NCBI GenBank assembly: GCA_964030785.1
Contig: OZ034968.1
Location: 40,589,186-40,653,185 of the forward strand
Source of the DNA: Siderastrea siderea
Taxonomy: Eukaryota; Cnidaria; Anthozoa; Scleractinia; Rhizangiidae
Length of the DNA stretch: 64,000 bases
Direction: 5' to 3'
Shown: piece by piece, positions 12,340 through 22,345 of the stretch
Layout of the letters: every line of letters starts with the position of its first letter
Position numbering within the stretch: the first letter of the stretch is position 1
Notes under the pieces: generated by a model
What the model was told of the DNA's origin: nothing
What the model saw: the letters and a program-made list of their open reading frames with translations, nothing else
Databases searched by the model: none
Position numbers and translations under genes: made by a program

Positions 12340-12654
12340 GACAGAGGAAAGTGTAGCGTATCGTAGGTGATGAATGAAAACCAGAAACCTGGAATGAATA
12401 TTCCAGTTCAATTGCCCTCCTCATAAACTGGTAAAGCGAACGAACAATAGTTCGTAATCATAAGGTGTAAAAGCAATTCTTAACAGAGAATACAAAGAAG
12501 CATAGCACATGCTTGCTATGTCCTCAAACGAAGGAAAATTCGTTGATCTGCCTTGAAAACCAGCAGAATTATAACTCATTTAGCGAATAGTTTCTCCTGT
12601 GGCCTCATGCGAGAGCATCCTCCACGGTGGAGTTCGGGAGGGGCTGTGCACCTC

Positions 12655-13040
12655 GGCGTAGAATGCATAATCACGTTTCGTACACTGTCCCCAACAATGT
12701 CCAGCTTGGTAGGCCACTCTCTCGCTGTGCTGTAATAATGCATCTGCAGTAGGGGGATGTTCTCAAGGGTTCTTTAATTCTGTGCAAAGAGAACTTTTCT
12801 GGCATCACTGACTCTTTGGCACTGGCTTGTCCGGTCATACATCAGAACTACAAATCTCTCAAGCACAGGCATAGCATCTAGGACAACCTGCATAGTACGA
12901 GCTTTTTGCTAAGGGATGTGAAAACTGCAGTGAATTCTCCATAAGATATTTATTGGTCTTCTGCTCAGCTAGATATAGACATAGCTCTGTTTTACTAGAC
13001 TTCACCTTCAGAAATCCTTCCCAATTAGCAAGAAGCCTTA
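12655..13040 (-). pseudogene. Remnant of a Cys-rich-tailed multicopy protein (left copy)
   Basis: On the minus strand, NLRLLANWEGFLKV and ELCLYLAEQKTNK are readable, then an ERVAYQAGHCWGQC-type motif after frame breaks. The right-arm copy at 16348-16918 is the same gene fragment. This copy lacks the C-terminal Cys-rich domain because about 0.5 kb is missing relative to the right arm. No function can be retained. Confidence 0.5.
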
Positions 13041-13128
13041 GATTGGAGTTGGACCATGATGCCGTTGGAGTAGGATCGTTCCGCGGGAGCTCCGACAAAA
13101 CCCACTAAAATCGAAGACTCTATGGCTT

Positions 13129-14013
13129 ATGACTTCGAAAAGAAAACACAGATATTCGACTAACTCCAGTGGTAAAGAAAGTGAATCATCCTCACCCATT
13201 GACAAACGGTACAGAGCAACAGAAATTGTGTGGAAAGTTTCTCCAGACGACGACGAGGTATTCACATACCATTCCAACATGTCGGCGGACATTGCTGAGA
13301 GTCTAAAACTTATATCTCACAAGTTAGAGAAGCTGGATAACTTAGAGATTTTAATCAACAAAACTTTAAGTAAACTCGAAGCGGTAGAAACTCAAGTTAA
13401 TCAGCTAACACTCAGGGTAGAAAGTTTGGAATCTAAGAGCCGCGTCTCCGAGAAAGCAATCGGCGAATTGAACGCAAGTGTGCAGTTTATGTCAGACACC
13501 TTCGAAAACCTGAAATCAACTCAAGCAGCGGACAACGATAATTCGAAGGCTGAAATAGCACGCCTAAATAAAGAAATGGCATATTTGGAAGCGTACTCCC
13601 GACGTGAAAATCTACTGTTTGAAGGTATAAACGAAGCTTCGGCAGAAGAGGGAAATTACGAAGATACAGCAGCGGTGTTGCAAGAGTTTATGGCTAATGT
13701 CTTAAAGGTTGAGAATCCTAAAGAAATTGAGTTTCAAAGAGTGCACCGCCTGGGCAAGAGAAATGCTAAAGGCCCTAGAGTGATAATAGCCCGATTTCTT
13801 CGATTCAAAGATAGGCAGAGAATCTCAAAGCTTGGAAGATCGCTTCGTCATGAGGTGATACGCATTTATCCAGACTTTCCTAACTCTATTCAAGATTCAA
13901 GGCGCCGCCAAATGCCAAAATTCAAAGCCGCCAAAGAGGCAGGTAAGACGGCCTTTTTTCATCCAAGCAAGCCGGATTTACTGTATATTAATGGGGAACT
14001 TATTCCAGAATAA
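13129..14013 (+). CDS. L1-like ORF1 protein (RNA-binding)
   Basis: 294 residues. After a basic/Ser-rich head, residues about 50-155 form a long heptad-rich coiled coil (KLEKLDNLEILINKTLSKLE and onward). An RRM-like region follows with SRRENLLFEGI and EIEFQRVHRLG, then a C-terminal domain with RVIIARFLRFKDRQRI and a basic helix (QDSRRRQMPKFKAAKEAGK). This is the architecture of L1 ORF1 proteins, which trimerise and bind the element RNA. The frame is intact. The ATG at 13129 is in frame with the whole domain set. An upstream ATG nine bases earlier is out of frame. Confidence 0.8.
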   Translation: MTSKRKHRYSTNSSGKESESSSPIDKRYRATEIVWKVSPDDDEVFTYHSNMSADIAESLKLISHKLEKLDNLEILINKTLSKLEAVETQVNQLTLRVESLESKSRVSEKAIGELNASVQFMSDTFENLKSTQAADNDNSKAEIARLNKEMAYLEAYSRRENLLFEGINEASAEEGNYEDTAAVLQEFMANVLKVENPKEIEFQRVHRLGKRNAKGPRVIIARFLRFKDRQRISKLGRSLRHEVIRIYPDFPNSIQDSRRRQMPKFKAAKEAGKTAFFHPSKPDLLYINGELIPE

Positions 14014-14425
14014 TATCCTTATGAGACACTGAATTGTCATAATTTTGTGACCGATTTTCATCTCAAAACACATGATATTTTGAGTTGTTTTGAATTAATC
14101 CAGCATCTCGCTAGTGGGTAAAGAACGGAGCTCCAGTAGGAATGTTAGATGGAGTCTTCTTATTTCCATCTTTCATTCTCAGAGGTGGGTTACATGTATT
14201 TTTGTTTGTATGTGTACCTTTATTATAATTCTGTCCGTACCAATTTCGCATGTTCGTATTTAGATCTTACAAAATTAAATATATTTGCTTTCACATCCTC
14301 TATAGAAGAACCAAGCATATACTTATTAGGGTTCTTAATTTCTTCGATCCTTAGCTTACTCGGAACGATTAAACTTAACCGGTTTGGAAATCGTTGTTTA
14401 CGTAAGCTAAATTCTGGTAGGTAAT

Positions 14426-15835
14426 TTGAAAATTGTTTCTCTAAATGTAAGAGGCATCAGTAATTTTAAGAAGAGACGCACAATTTTCACCTGGTGTCGC
14501 CGAAAGAATGCAGATGTAATTTTCCTACAAGAAACACACTCGGTTTTAGCGTCTGAAAAAAAATGGAAAAATGAATGGGGTGGTAAAATGCTTTTTTCAC
14601 ATGGTAGTCCCAACTCATGTGGGACCGCAATTCTGATAAGTAACAAAGCTAATTGCACGGAACGTTCTACAACTGCAGACCCCTTGGGGCGCTTTATTAT
14701 CTCAAAAGTTCAAGTTGATGATAAAGTGTATGTACTCGTGAACATTTACGCACCAAACAAAGATAAAGACTCGACCTTTTTTTTTAGAAAATTGCACACT
14801 TTGCTTCAAATCGAAAATTTAGATTCTGAAGAAAACGTTATTCTAGGTGGAGACTTCAATTGTCCTTTAAACCCAATTCTAGACAAGCGAGGTGGAATAA
14901 TGATCCCAAGGAAATCGGTCGTGGAGAGTATAGGAACCCTGCAAAACGAGTTAGATCTTGTTGATATTTGGAGGGTTAAACATCCTCTGACAAAAAGTTA
15001 CACGTGGGGCCAAAAGTCCCCCACAATATTATGTCGTTTAGATTTCTGGCTAATTTCTAATAATCTCTGCGATTTTGTCGACTCAACTGATATTATTCCT
15101 GCAATAAGAACTGATCACGCAGCTATTAGCATAGTCTTCGGTAGAATTGGAGAAGCAAAAGGCCCTGGAATGTGGAAAATGAATGCTTCTCTGTTAGATG
15201 ATGAAGAATACTTAAAATATTTGGGTGCCAATATACCTCGATGGACGTCTGAGGGTGAAAATCAATTATCTGACAAACGCTGCGTTTGGGATTGGGTCAA
15301 ATACAATATCAGAATGCACGCAATTAAATACTCTAAAGAGAAGGCCAAGAAAAGAAACCAAAAAGAAAACTTGTTTCAACAAGAATACGAAGAAGCAACC
15401 AGGCTTTATGAAAATAATCCTAATGATTTAAATAGATCGCGTTTAAATGAAATCAAAGAGAAGTTGGAATTGCTTTATGAAGAGAAAACAAATGGAATCA
15501 TCGTACGTGCGAGAGCCCGCTGGCATGAACACGGTGAACGAAGTACTAAATACTTTCTGAATTTGGAAAAGAGAAACCATGTCAAAAAACATATTAGAAA
15601 ATTGTCAATAAGCGGTGTTATAACAACGGATCCATATCATATACTATCAGAACAAAAGAAATTTTATCGGAACTTATATCAAACAAAAGCAACAGACTCT
15701 GATCGTGTAAAGTCGTTTCTAGATGATTTGAACATTCCCCAATTATCTGAAGAACAAAAGCAATCATGTGAAGGCGGAATTACAGCTGAAGAATGTAGTG
15801 AGATCTTGGAAAGTCTCCTTGACGCGCACAGTTAG
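14426..15835 (+). pseudogene. L1-like ORF2, endonuclease part only
   Basis: The 469-codon frame opens with KIVSLNVRGI and has every hallmark of an EEP/APE-type endonuclease: Asn in SLNVRG, Glu in FLQETH, VNIYAPN, GGDFNCPL, RLDFWLIS and a final TDHAAI. A charged linker follows, with RARARWHEHGERSTKYFLNLE (split here as RARARWHEHG, ERSTKYFLNLE), the usual pre-RT segment. The frame stops at 15835 just where the RT domain should begin, and no RT motif is seen after it. The first codon of the open frame is TTG, preceded immediately by a stop, so there is no in-frame ATG before the endonuclease. Translation of such an ORF2 would need reinitiation, a non-AUG start or a lost start. The protein would nick DNA but could not reverse transcribe. 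Confidence 0.8.
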
Positions 15836-16347
15836 ATGCATGTAAAATCAGCCTTGTGTCAGCCTACTCGTGTGTGCAAGGTGATATTTGAGGCATAACG
15901 TCAACAGAAGATGAAAACACAAGAGCGTCGCTTGTAGTAAGAATGTATTTCTTTGCTTCACCTCGCAACGTGGGATGTATCTATCTCAGATGAAAGCAAC
16001 ACGCTGCACATTCTGTAACAGTTTAATGATAAGTAGGGTAAGTAAACTTGATTTTCATGGTCAGAAAATGTGTTACTTGCTCCAGCTAGATGGCTTCAAC
16101 ATGTTAACAACAGCAGCACCATCGATAAGCATTGAATCCACTACTTGAGTGACAGTAGATGGGTTTGTTGTCAGGTTTTCTAGACACTTCAACAAGTCGG
16201 CTTTCACGCTTAGTCAAAGGTCGCCAAATGTCGAAATGGACGGGGGACGTGCTTTGTTTTCGTAAGTAAATAGATACATCCCAAACAGCTAAAGGTCCAA
16301 ACTCGTAACAAGTACGGAAGGGGCGTCCGTCGCAGAGTAGAAGCAAA
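15836..16347. other. Unassigned segment inside the inverted-repeat spacer
   Basis: About 0.5 kb between the broken ORF2 and the right arm. A minus-strand frame at 16104-16346 is open for 80 codons (it includes RPFRTCYEFGPLAVWDVSIY) but matches nothing I recognise and has no supporting start or splice sites. No repeat of it was seen in the window. Confidence 0.4.
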
Positions 16348-16918
16348 TCTAAGGCTTCTTGCTAATTGGGAAGGATTTCTGAAGGTGAAGTCTAATAAAA
16401 CAGAGCTATTTCTATATCTAGCTGAGCAGAAGACCAATAAATGTCTTATGGAGAAGTCACTGCAGTTTTCACATCCCTTAGCAAAAAGCTCGTACTATGC
16501 AGGATGTCCTAGCTGCTATGCCTGTGCTTGAGAGTTTTTTAGTTCTGATATACGTCCGGACAAGCCAGTGCCAAAGAGTCAGTGATGCCAGAAAAGTTCT
16601 ATTTGCACAGAAGGGAAGAACCCTTGAGAACATTCCCCTACTGCAGATGCATTATTACAGCACACCAAGAGAGTAGCCTACCAAGCCGAATATTGTTGGG
16701 GACAGTGCTTGGTTTCTAATCCTGAACTACGTTCTCCTAGTGAATGGGGATGGACAAAATCCGAATCAGATGTATGGCAGCCTCAGTGGACCACCTTACC
16801 TGAAGCATCAAAAGTATGCCAGGAGCTTGTGAAATGTGGGTGCAGAGCTGAGAGAGGTTGCAAAGGACGTTGCAAATGTGCAAAACCTGGGATGTCTTGC
16901 ACTGCGCTTTGCAAATGA
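16348..16918 (+). pseudogene. Remnant of a Cys-rich-tailed multicopy protein (right copy)
   Basis: Pieces in shifting frames read LLANWEGFLKV ... FLYLAEQKTNK, then after two stops and a frameshift TADALLQHTKRVAYQAEYCW, then VSNPELRSPSEWGWTKSESD and the Cys-rich ending with C-x-C, CKGRCKC and SCTALCK. I recall this ending (WGWT ... LPEAS ... C-rich) from large multicopy protein families in cnidarians and fish that look mobile-element derived. The central part of those proteins is missing from both arms here, so the loss preceded the inverted duplication. The gene is dead. The Cys pattern resembles a CXC (tesmin/TSO1-like) zinc-binding fold. Confidence 0.5.
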
Positions 16919-17535
16919 ACTAAGGAATCCGAGGGAGAGTATAAAGCTCAACGACTTTACAAGATGAAGCTCACTAACCTTACATGGTTGTCTACATCAT
17001 TGCACTTAAGCTAACACTTGTAGCATTTGAAATATTCCAAAATGACTCAAGATGCTGCTAAAGTCCTTGACAGTGATGCAGATGCATCCCCTAAAAAGGT
17101 TATTTTTTGCACATAATTTAACGGTTAACATGATATCAAACAACATTAACGTTGTAGAATTATGTAGTTGTATTCCATACAATTGTTGATTTTCAGATTT
17201 TATACGAAACATGATTGTTCATTCTACGCCGAGGTGCAAAGCCCCCCCCCCCCCCCCCCCCAATTCCACCATGGAGGATGCTCTCCCATGAGGCCACAGG
17301 AGAAACTATTCGCTAAATGGATTATTATTCTGCCAGTTTTTAAGGCAGATCATTGTTTTTTCTTTCACAAGAGAAACTAATGCAAAGATACATATTACAG
17401 CCCCTCCTCCTTAAGTTGTGTCCCCCCATTTTGTGAAGAAAATCGAGGTAGAGTCATAAATGAACTTCTTTAGGACATCACTAAATAAATAGTAAATTGC
17501 TACACTGAAAATCCAAAGCCACTGAAAAACTTCAG

Positions 17536-17608
17536 TGGCTTAGGTGGGACTCGAACCCACGACCTTCGGGTTACTAGACCACTGCTCTACCATCTGAGCT
17601 ACAAAGCC
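17536..17608 (-). pseudogene. tRNA-Thr(AGT)-like SINE head
   Basis: 73 bases fold as a tRNA: acceptor GGCTTTG/CTAAGCC with one mismatch, TA at 8-9, D stem GCTC/GAGC, anticodon loop CTAGTAA giving AGT, and T arm GTGGG-TTCGAGT-CCCAC. The anticodon stem has two mismatches, and no CCA or normal pol-III terminator follows directly. A working tRNA gene is unlikely. As an internal A/B-box promoter it could still start transcription of the SINE. Confidence 0.6.
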
Positions 17609-17737
17609 ACGATGGGAACAGCGCGTGGATGAATCCCATTTTGATCTTACATCCGCACAGGAAATACCTGTAACAAACATGCATAGCATGTATTATATGC
17701 AAGAAAATGGGATTCACCCACGCACTGTTCCCATCGT

Positions 17738-17786
17738 GGCTTTGTAGCTCAGATGGGGGTCGTGGGTTCGTGTCCCACCTAAGCCA
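17738..17786 (+). pseudogene. tRNA-like SINE head with anticodon arm deleted
   Basis: Same head as at 17536-17608 but on the other strand, lacking about 25 bases that cover the end of the D arm and the whole anticodon arm. The B box region GGTTCGTGTCC remains. Confidence 0.6.
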
Positions 17787-18285
17787 CTGAATTTTTTCAG
17801 TGGCTTTGGATTTTCAGTGTAGCAATTTGCTATTTATTTAGTATTTCCTGAGGATGATTCTGATTTAGGACATCACGCCCCACTTATACGGGTTAACGTT
17901 ACAGCTTTCTCTTGAATTACAGCAATTTCTTTGAAAATTCCAACTGCCCCACCCCCCAAGTGCAAAATCCCCCCCAGCAAAAATCCGCCTGGCTCCATAA
18001 CCAATTTTGTTTAGCAATTTAAGTACTATTACCATGCTAAATTTGGTGCTTTTACCCCTAAGTGCACAATTTGTTCACCATATGGCTGGAATACGGAAAA
18101 AAACGGCCAAACCCCTCCCCCCAAGGGCACATTGTGCCTCCCCCTGTGTGTATTTGGGTGGGGCCCATAGCTAAAAATGATCAGTCCATCTAGTACTATC
18201 ACTGTGCCGAGTTTGGTGCTTTTACCCCGAAGTGCACAATTCGGCAATTTTTTGCACCATATGGCTGGATTATGTTGGCCAGGTT

Positions 18286-19823
18286 CCGACAAGAACAAGT
18301 ATCCGACCAATAAATTTTTAACTCTGTGATTTTTGTCCTGCTTAGAAATTTGCACAAGCCAGTACTCCAAAAAAGCCTATTAAATTAACTTTTGATAACG
18401 TTGTTTTAGCAGACTTGACGTTTGACGGAGAGGGCACCACCTCGAAGGCCAATTTGGCCCGAAAGGCCAAATGGGACGCTTTTCACTGCGCGGTGAAATT
18501 ACTGTTGTTCAGCTAGGGGTTGGTTACAGAAATCCTACTATACAGAAAGAAATGAGAGAGCAATTGGAAACTGAAGTGGTGGGATACTGGGAACTATACT
18601 GTCTGTTGTATATAATAAGATTCGATTTAAAATTTCCGGTGTTTACCGAGGGTCTGGACGGGTCTACTGAGAACTGACAAAAGGTCTTGAATTTCTAATT
18701 CCTCATGGTAAATGACCTTTTATTTCTGTGTTTTTTTAAGTGCCGAATACAAAGCGGAATAGTGATGAAGAGGAGAGCAGATTTGGCTATGACGTTAGTA
18801 TAACAATTACGGAGAGGGGAAAATAACTGTTTCAACGATATCAAAGCCGCGCGACAAACGCACAGTAGAGTTACTGAAAGAGTGCAAAAATGTTAAATAA
18901 TTTGAACAAAAACGTTATAGTCGAGTGTATAAACAACCAAAGCATAGAGATTCAAACGAAAATGGCACGGACGCCTTGTAGGTATACAGTATGAGCCAAT
19001 GACAAATCTTTTGTTAAAGATACACCAACTTAGTGGCAATATATTCACGTGCATAATTTCTAGAAATTAAGCCAACCAGAAGGTGGGAAAGCCGTTGCAT
19101 TTTGAACATTATCGCACAGCTTGTTTCCTAAAATTCGTAGTGGTTTAATATAACAGAACGGGTAAAGGGGTGTCTGAGAATAAATGTGTTTTGGGGAATT
19201 GATGCAACATCTTTGGATATTTCTTGGAAATCTGTTTTCAAATTTTCGGCAATCTTGAAAAAATTCAGAAAATAATAGAAAACGTGCAAATGACCTTCAG
19301 ACTGTTCAATCACGTATACAATCCCCCTGGAAAGTTGAACGTTTTGAATTTGAACGCTAAACTTAAGAATCGTACGCTAAGCCTACAGAACAATATACGA
19401 ACAATTTGTGCTAAATTTGTCTGAGCTAGAGGGTAAAATCTTGGTATAAAGGTGGTGCTGACATATCCTCTCCACCAATGTAAGTAAAATGCCTTGTATC
19501 CGGCCTTGCTTTTAACATGGTACCTAATTTAAGAGTGCTGACCACAAATGATAAAAACGCAAGTTTTTATGAATCAAACCAATTTTGATTTTCACGTATT
19601 GGTTGTAAATCAGGTGTCAATTCAAACTACACCAACGATTGGTCAAAATTCGCGCGCCGATGCTGCGAAGTGTCGGGCCGGCAAGTCCTACGACACACAG
19701 GGTGTCGTCCACTGTTCCGACCGGTACCAGCATCTGACCCATAAAACTTTAACTTAACTTTTTGTGTCTCGCCTAGTAATTTGCGGAAAACTGACTATAA
19801 CAAACAAAAAGATATAACAAACA
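18286..19823. other. No gene seen
   Basis: About 1.5 kb without a recognisable gene or repeat. Short open frames have no motif. Confidence 0.5.

Positions 19824-19909
<86 letters not shown>
19824..19909. repeat. (AC)n(TA)n compound microsatellite
   Basis: About 13 AC units run straight into about 30 TA units. The TA part is self-complementary and could extrude as a cruciform. Confidence 0.95.
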
Positions 19910-19911
<2 letters not shown>

Positions 19912-20739
19912 CAGCTTTCTCTCAGTTGTTTTGGTGGACTTTAAGATCAACGGAAACTGTAGATGAAGACGTCGTTTTGTTCAGGTGAGTAAGTCTTCGA
20001 ACTAAGGTGAAATTTGACGCTTTTCACTACGCAGTTAAGACCGTTTTTTTATGTGGTCTGTGATACGCAGTTTTTTTTTCAGGAAAATTATAGTATTTGT
20101 CGTGAAACTAAGGTATTTGTCGTGAAACTAGGTAATAAGATCGAGTTCAAAACTTTATCGAATTTCAACTAGATTTTAAATTTATTAGAATCTAAGAGTT
20201 AGAAATCTTCATTGCCCTTTGAGTTAGCTTAGGATACTAGCTTTCCTACCAGTTGTTTGTTGATGTCCAAAATTATTGCATACGTTTTGTACCAAGTTAA
20301 TTTCATTGCTATATCGGTTCTCAAACCTGTTGTTGAAATGGCTGTCCGCATAAAGTTATGTGAAAACTGGCCTATAACAGTTGTTATTCGACGAAAATGA
20401 TTTTCGGTGTTTTTTTTTGGGGGGGGGGGGGGCATCACGTTGACGATGAAGGCATCACCTATTTCACTATGGTACTTCTAGCCGATGCCAGGAACCAAAA
20501 AAAGTCCATTTCTATTACTGAGTCGAACAATTAATTACAAAAATGATTTCGGAAGATGACGATATGTCGCTAGGCTGTTCAAATGCTTTATTCATAACAC
20601 TCTTATTGAAGTGGTTGGATACTGGGCGCTCTGTACGGGTACTGGGCAAGTTATGATCGTAAAAAATCATAAGATGAGCCACAGATACTGAATTTTAAAA
20701 AAACGTCAATTCCATTTTACGCCAAATTTGTACGTAAAA

Positions 20740-21720
20740 GGATTGTTTCAGAGCAAAACGACCCCATCAGAAACCGAAAGAGCCCACAGGGGGACCCAAT
20801 TTGGCCCTTTGGTGCCGTTCCAGCCCCTGTAAATAGGGCTATTATGGCGTGTATTAGGAGAGCCAAGTTAGCCCCCAAAATGGTACTGTATCTTACTCAC
20901 CGAAACAACCCTATTTTGGGGGTTGAAAACGAACTTTTAAATTTACAGAGTGAGTTAAAATGGGTACCATGGTTTTAATAAGTTGCTTACGAGGTCATTT
21001 TCTGTCCTAAGTATTGAAGAAATGTTATTTCAGACATGCCTTAAGGCAAGAAATCTTAATGAATAACATTTACGTCGTACATATAATCTGAATAAGTACA
21101 CCTTGGTTAGTTTAGAGGAAAAAAAACAGATTTTATACTATCACTGCTAAGGAACTCAAACCCGGCGAACAGGCTTGTCCACATCATAAAAAAAGCAGGA
21201 AAAAAGGTCTTCTTAGTTGTTTAGCACGTTCTTCTCCTCTTCTCTCGTGTTTGAAGCACTCACACTTGTCTCAGAGTAATTTTAAGCAAGAAACGGAATT
21301 GTTTTTGAGAAACAGAATCCCACTTCCTGTAAAACATCCATTAGTGATACTATACCCGAAGCAAGAAAAGGTTCACACTAAATCCAGTGGATCTGTTTCA
21401 GCCCCAAAAGTGGGGCCGTTTCGGTGAGTAAAATACAGTGCTTTTTTTAGGGCTGATTTAGCTGTTTTAGCGGAGCTGCTTTGGCCCCAGTCAACACAGC
21501 AGAAATAGCCCTATTTTAGGGGTCGGGTGTATCTTGTAAAAGAGCTGTTTTGACAAAAATGGGGGCTTTTGGGGTTTTTTAGAGGGCTGGAATAGCCATA
21601 TGGGATGTCCAGAATAGTACATTTTTGGCCAATTCAACCAATAGCGCAGACATGAAATGGCCCTAATTTTTAGGCTGTTTTAGGCTCAATCTACCCTAAA
21701 ACAGACCTCCATGTTAGATC
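20740..21720. repeat. GGGGC-rich degenerate repeat with inverted blocks
   Basis: Many short blocks of the type GGGGCTGAAACAG, CAAAATGGCCC or TAGGGCT recur in both orientations. The clearest pair is CTGTATCTTACTCACCGAAAC at 20888-20908 against its reverse complement near 21419-21439. A related block set lies at 41530-41840. There is no coding capacity. It is probably a non-autonomous element with internal repetition, of unknown family. Confidence 0.45.
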
Positions 21721-22345
21721 TCAATCAGTACCAGAGGGGTCAAAATGGCAATGGTTATCAGATCTGCTTCGGATCTGGTTGGGTGTAAAAAGAGTACAGT
21801 GGAAGGGTTAAAACAGCTATTGCTTTTTGTTAATATGGCTCCACGTGAGCCTTTTTGAACCTTTAATGAGGAACAGGAATGGCCCACCTTTTGTAGCTGA
21901 TCTAGCTCAGCTTTACCAAAGTAATGTTGCATTCCACTCGAGTCAACACAATTCTACCCAAAAGGGCACTGTAGAGAAACTAGTCAACATTCTGCACAGT
22001 CTAAAATGGCTGACTTGGTTTTCATGTCTTTCCCTCCAAGTTTCAAAGTCTTAAATATGTACACTTACAGCACAAAAAAATTTCTTTTAAATGTTGCAAC
22101 ATTTAATTCTCTTACTATCTACGTATTACATTCTCCTTCCGGGCTCTAGAGAAATCATCAGCATCAGGCAGATTATTTGTTATACATAGAATTAACAGCA
22201 AGGTGAGGTTGGATGTAGCATTGAAGAAAAGCAAAAAAGAAGAATAATAACAAGGAAAGAACAAACATACTTCCTGTTATTTTTACCAACATACCGTTAA
22301 TACAAATTCCTTCACCAATACAATTAACTTTTGTAAATTGTAAAC

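Larger units (their letters stand above)
11196..13040. repeat. Left arm of a large inverted repeat
   Basis: Read in reverse complement, this arm matches 16348-18285 in the same order of blocks: NWEGFLKV-coding block, ALLQH-coding block, CACCATGGAGGATG-type block, TTTCTTTCACAAGAGAAACT, then a block rich in CCCCCAAGTGCAAAATCCCCC ending at CACCATATGGCTGGA. Two large indels separate the arms. About 1 kb (11520-12545, a gag-like fragment) is present only here, and about 0.5 kb (16710-17205) only in the right arm. The inner boundary is sharp at about 13040, where the L1-like element begins. Confidence 0.7.
13041..15835 (+). mobile_element. L1-like non-LTR element, 3' truncated
   Basis: Contains an L1-type ORF1 (13129-14013) and an ORF2 that has the apurinic-type endonuclease but ends before any reverse transcriptase motif. 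LINEs normally lose their 5' end, so a copy keeping the 5' end and losing the 3' end is unusual. It suggests recombination or deletion after insertion. It lies exactly in the spacer of the large inverted repeat. Confidence 0.75.
17482..17863. mobile_element. Head-to-head pair of tRNA-derived SINE units
   Basis: Two inverted copies of one ~180-bp unit flank a ~60-bp centre. Each unit has a pol-III-type tRNA-like head, then a short hairpin, then TGGATTTTCAGTGTAGCAATTT and an AT-rich end. The insertion is bounded by the 13-bp direct repeat TTTAGGACATCAC (17469-17481 and 17864-17876). The uninterrupted sequence (ACGACATCACGCCC in the left arm, reverse complement) has it only once, so this is a true target-site duplication and the pair came in as one unit. 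The right unit reaches about 24 bp further at its 3' end than the left one. Confidence 0.75.
16348..18285. repeat. Right arm of the large inverted repeat
   Basis: Reverse-complement counterpart of 11196-13040. It is interrupted by a SINE pair (17482-17863) and carries a C20 run near 17242-17261. Its outer part holds an imperfect internal duplication: a GGTGCTTTTACCCC-AAGTGCACAATT block with CACCATATGGCTGGA occurs at about 18026-18100 and again at 18196-18273. The outer limit is near 18285, where similarity to the left arm fades. Confidence 0.65.

Noticed and set aside
16104..16346. Minus-strand 80-codon frame as an exon
   Set aside because: Reasonable amino-acid mix but no match, start or acceptor I can support; left as unassigned.
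17536..17608. Functional tRNA-Thr gene
   Set aside because: Mismatched anticodon and acceptor stems and SINE tail directly attached; second copy lacks the anticodon arm.
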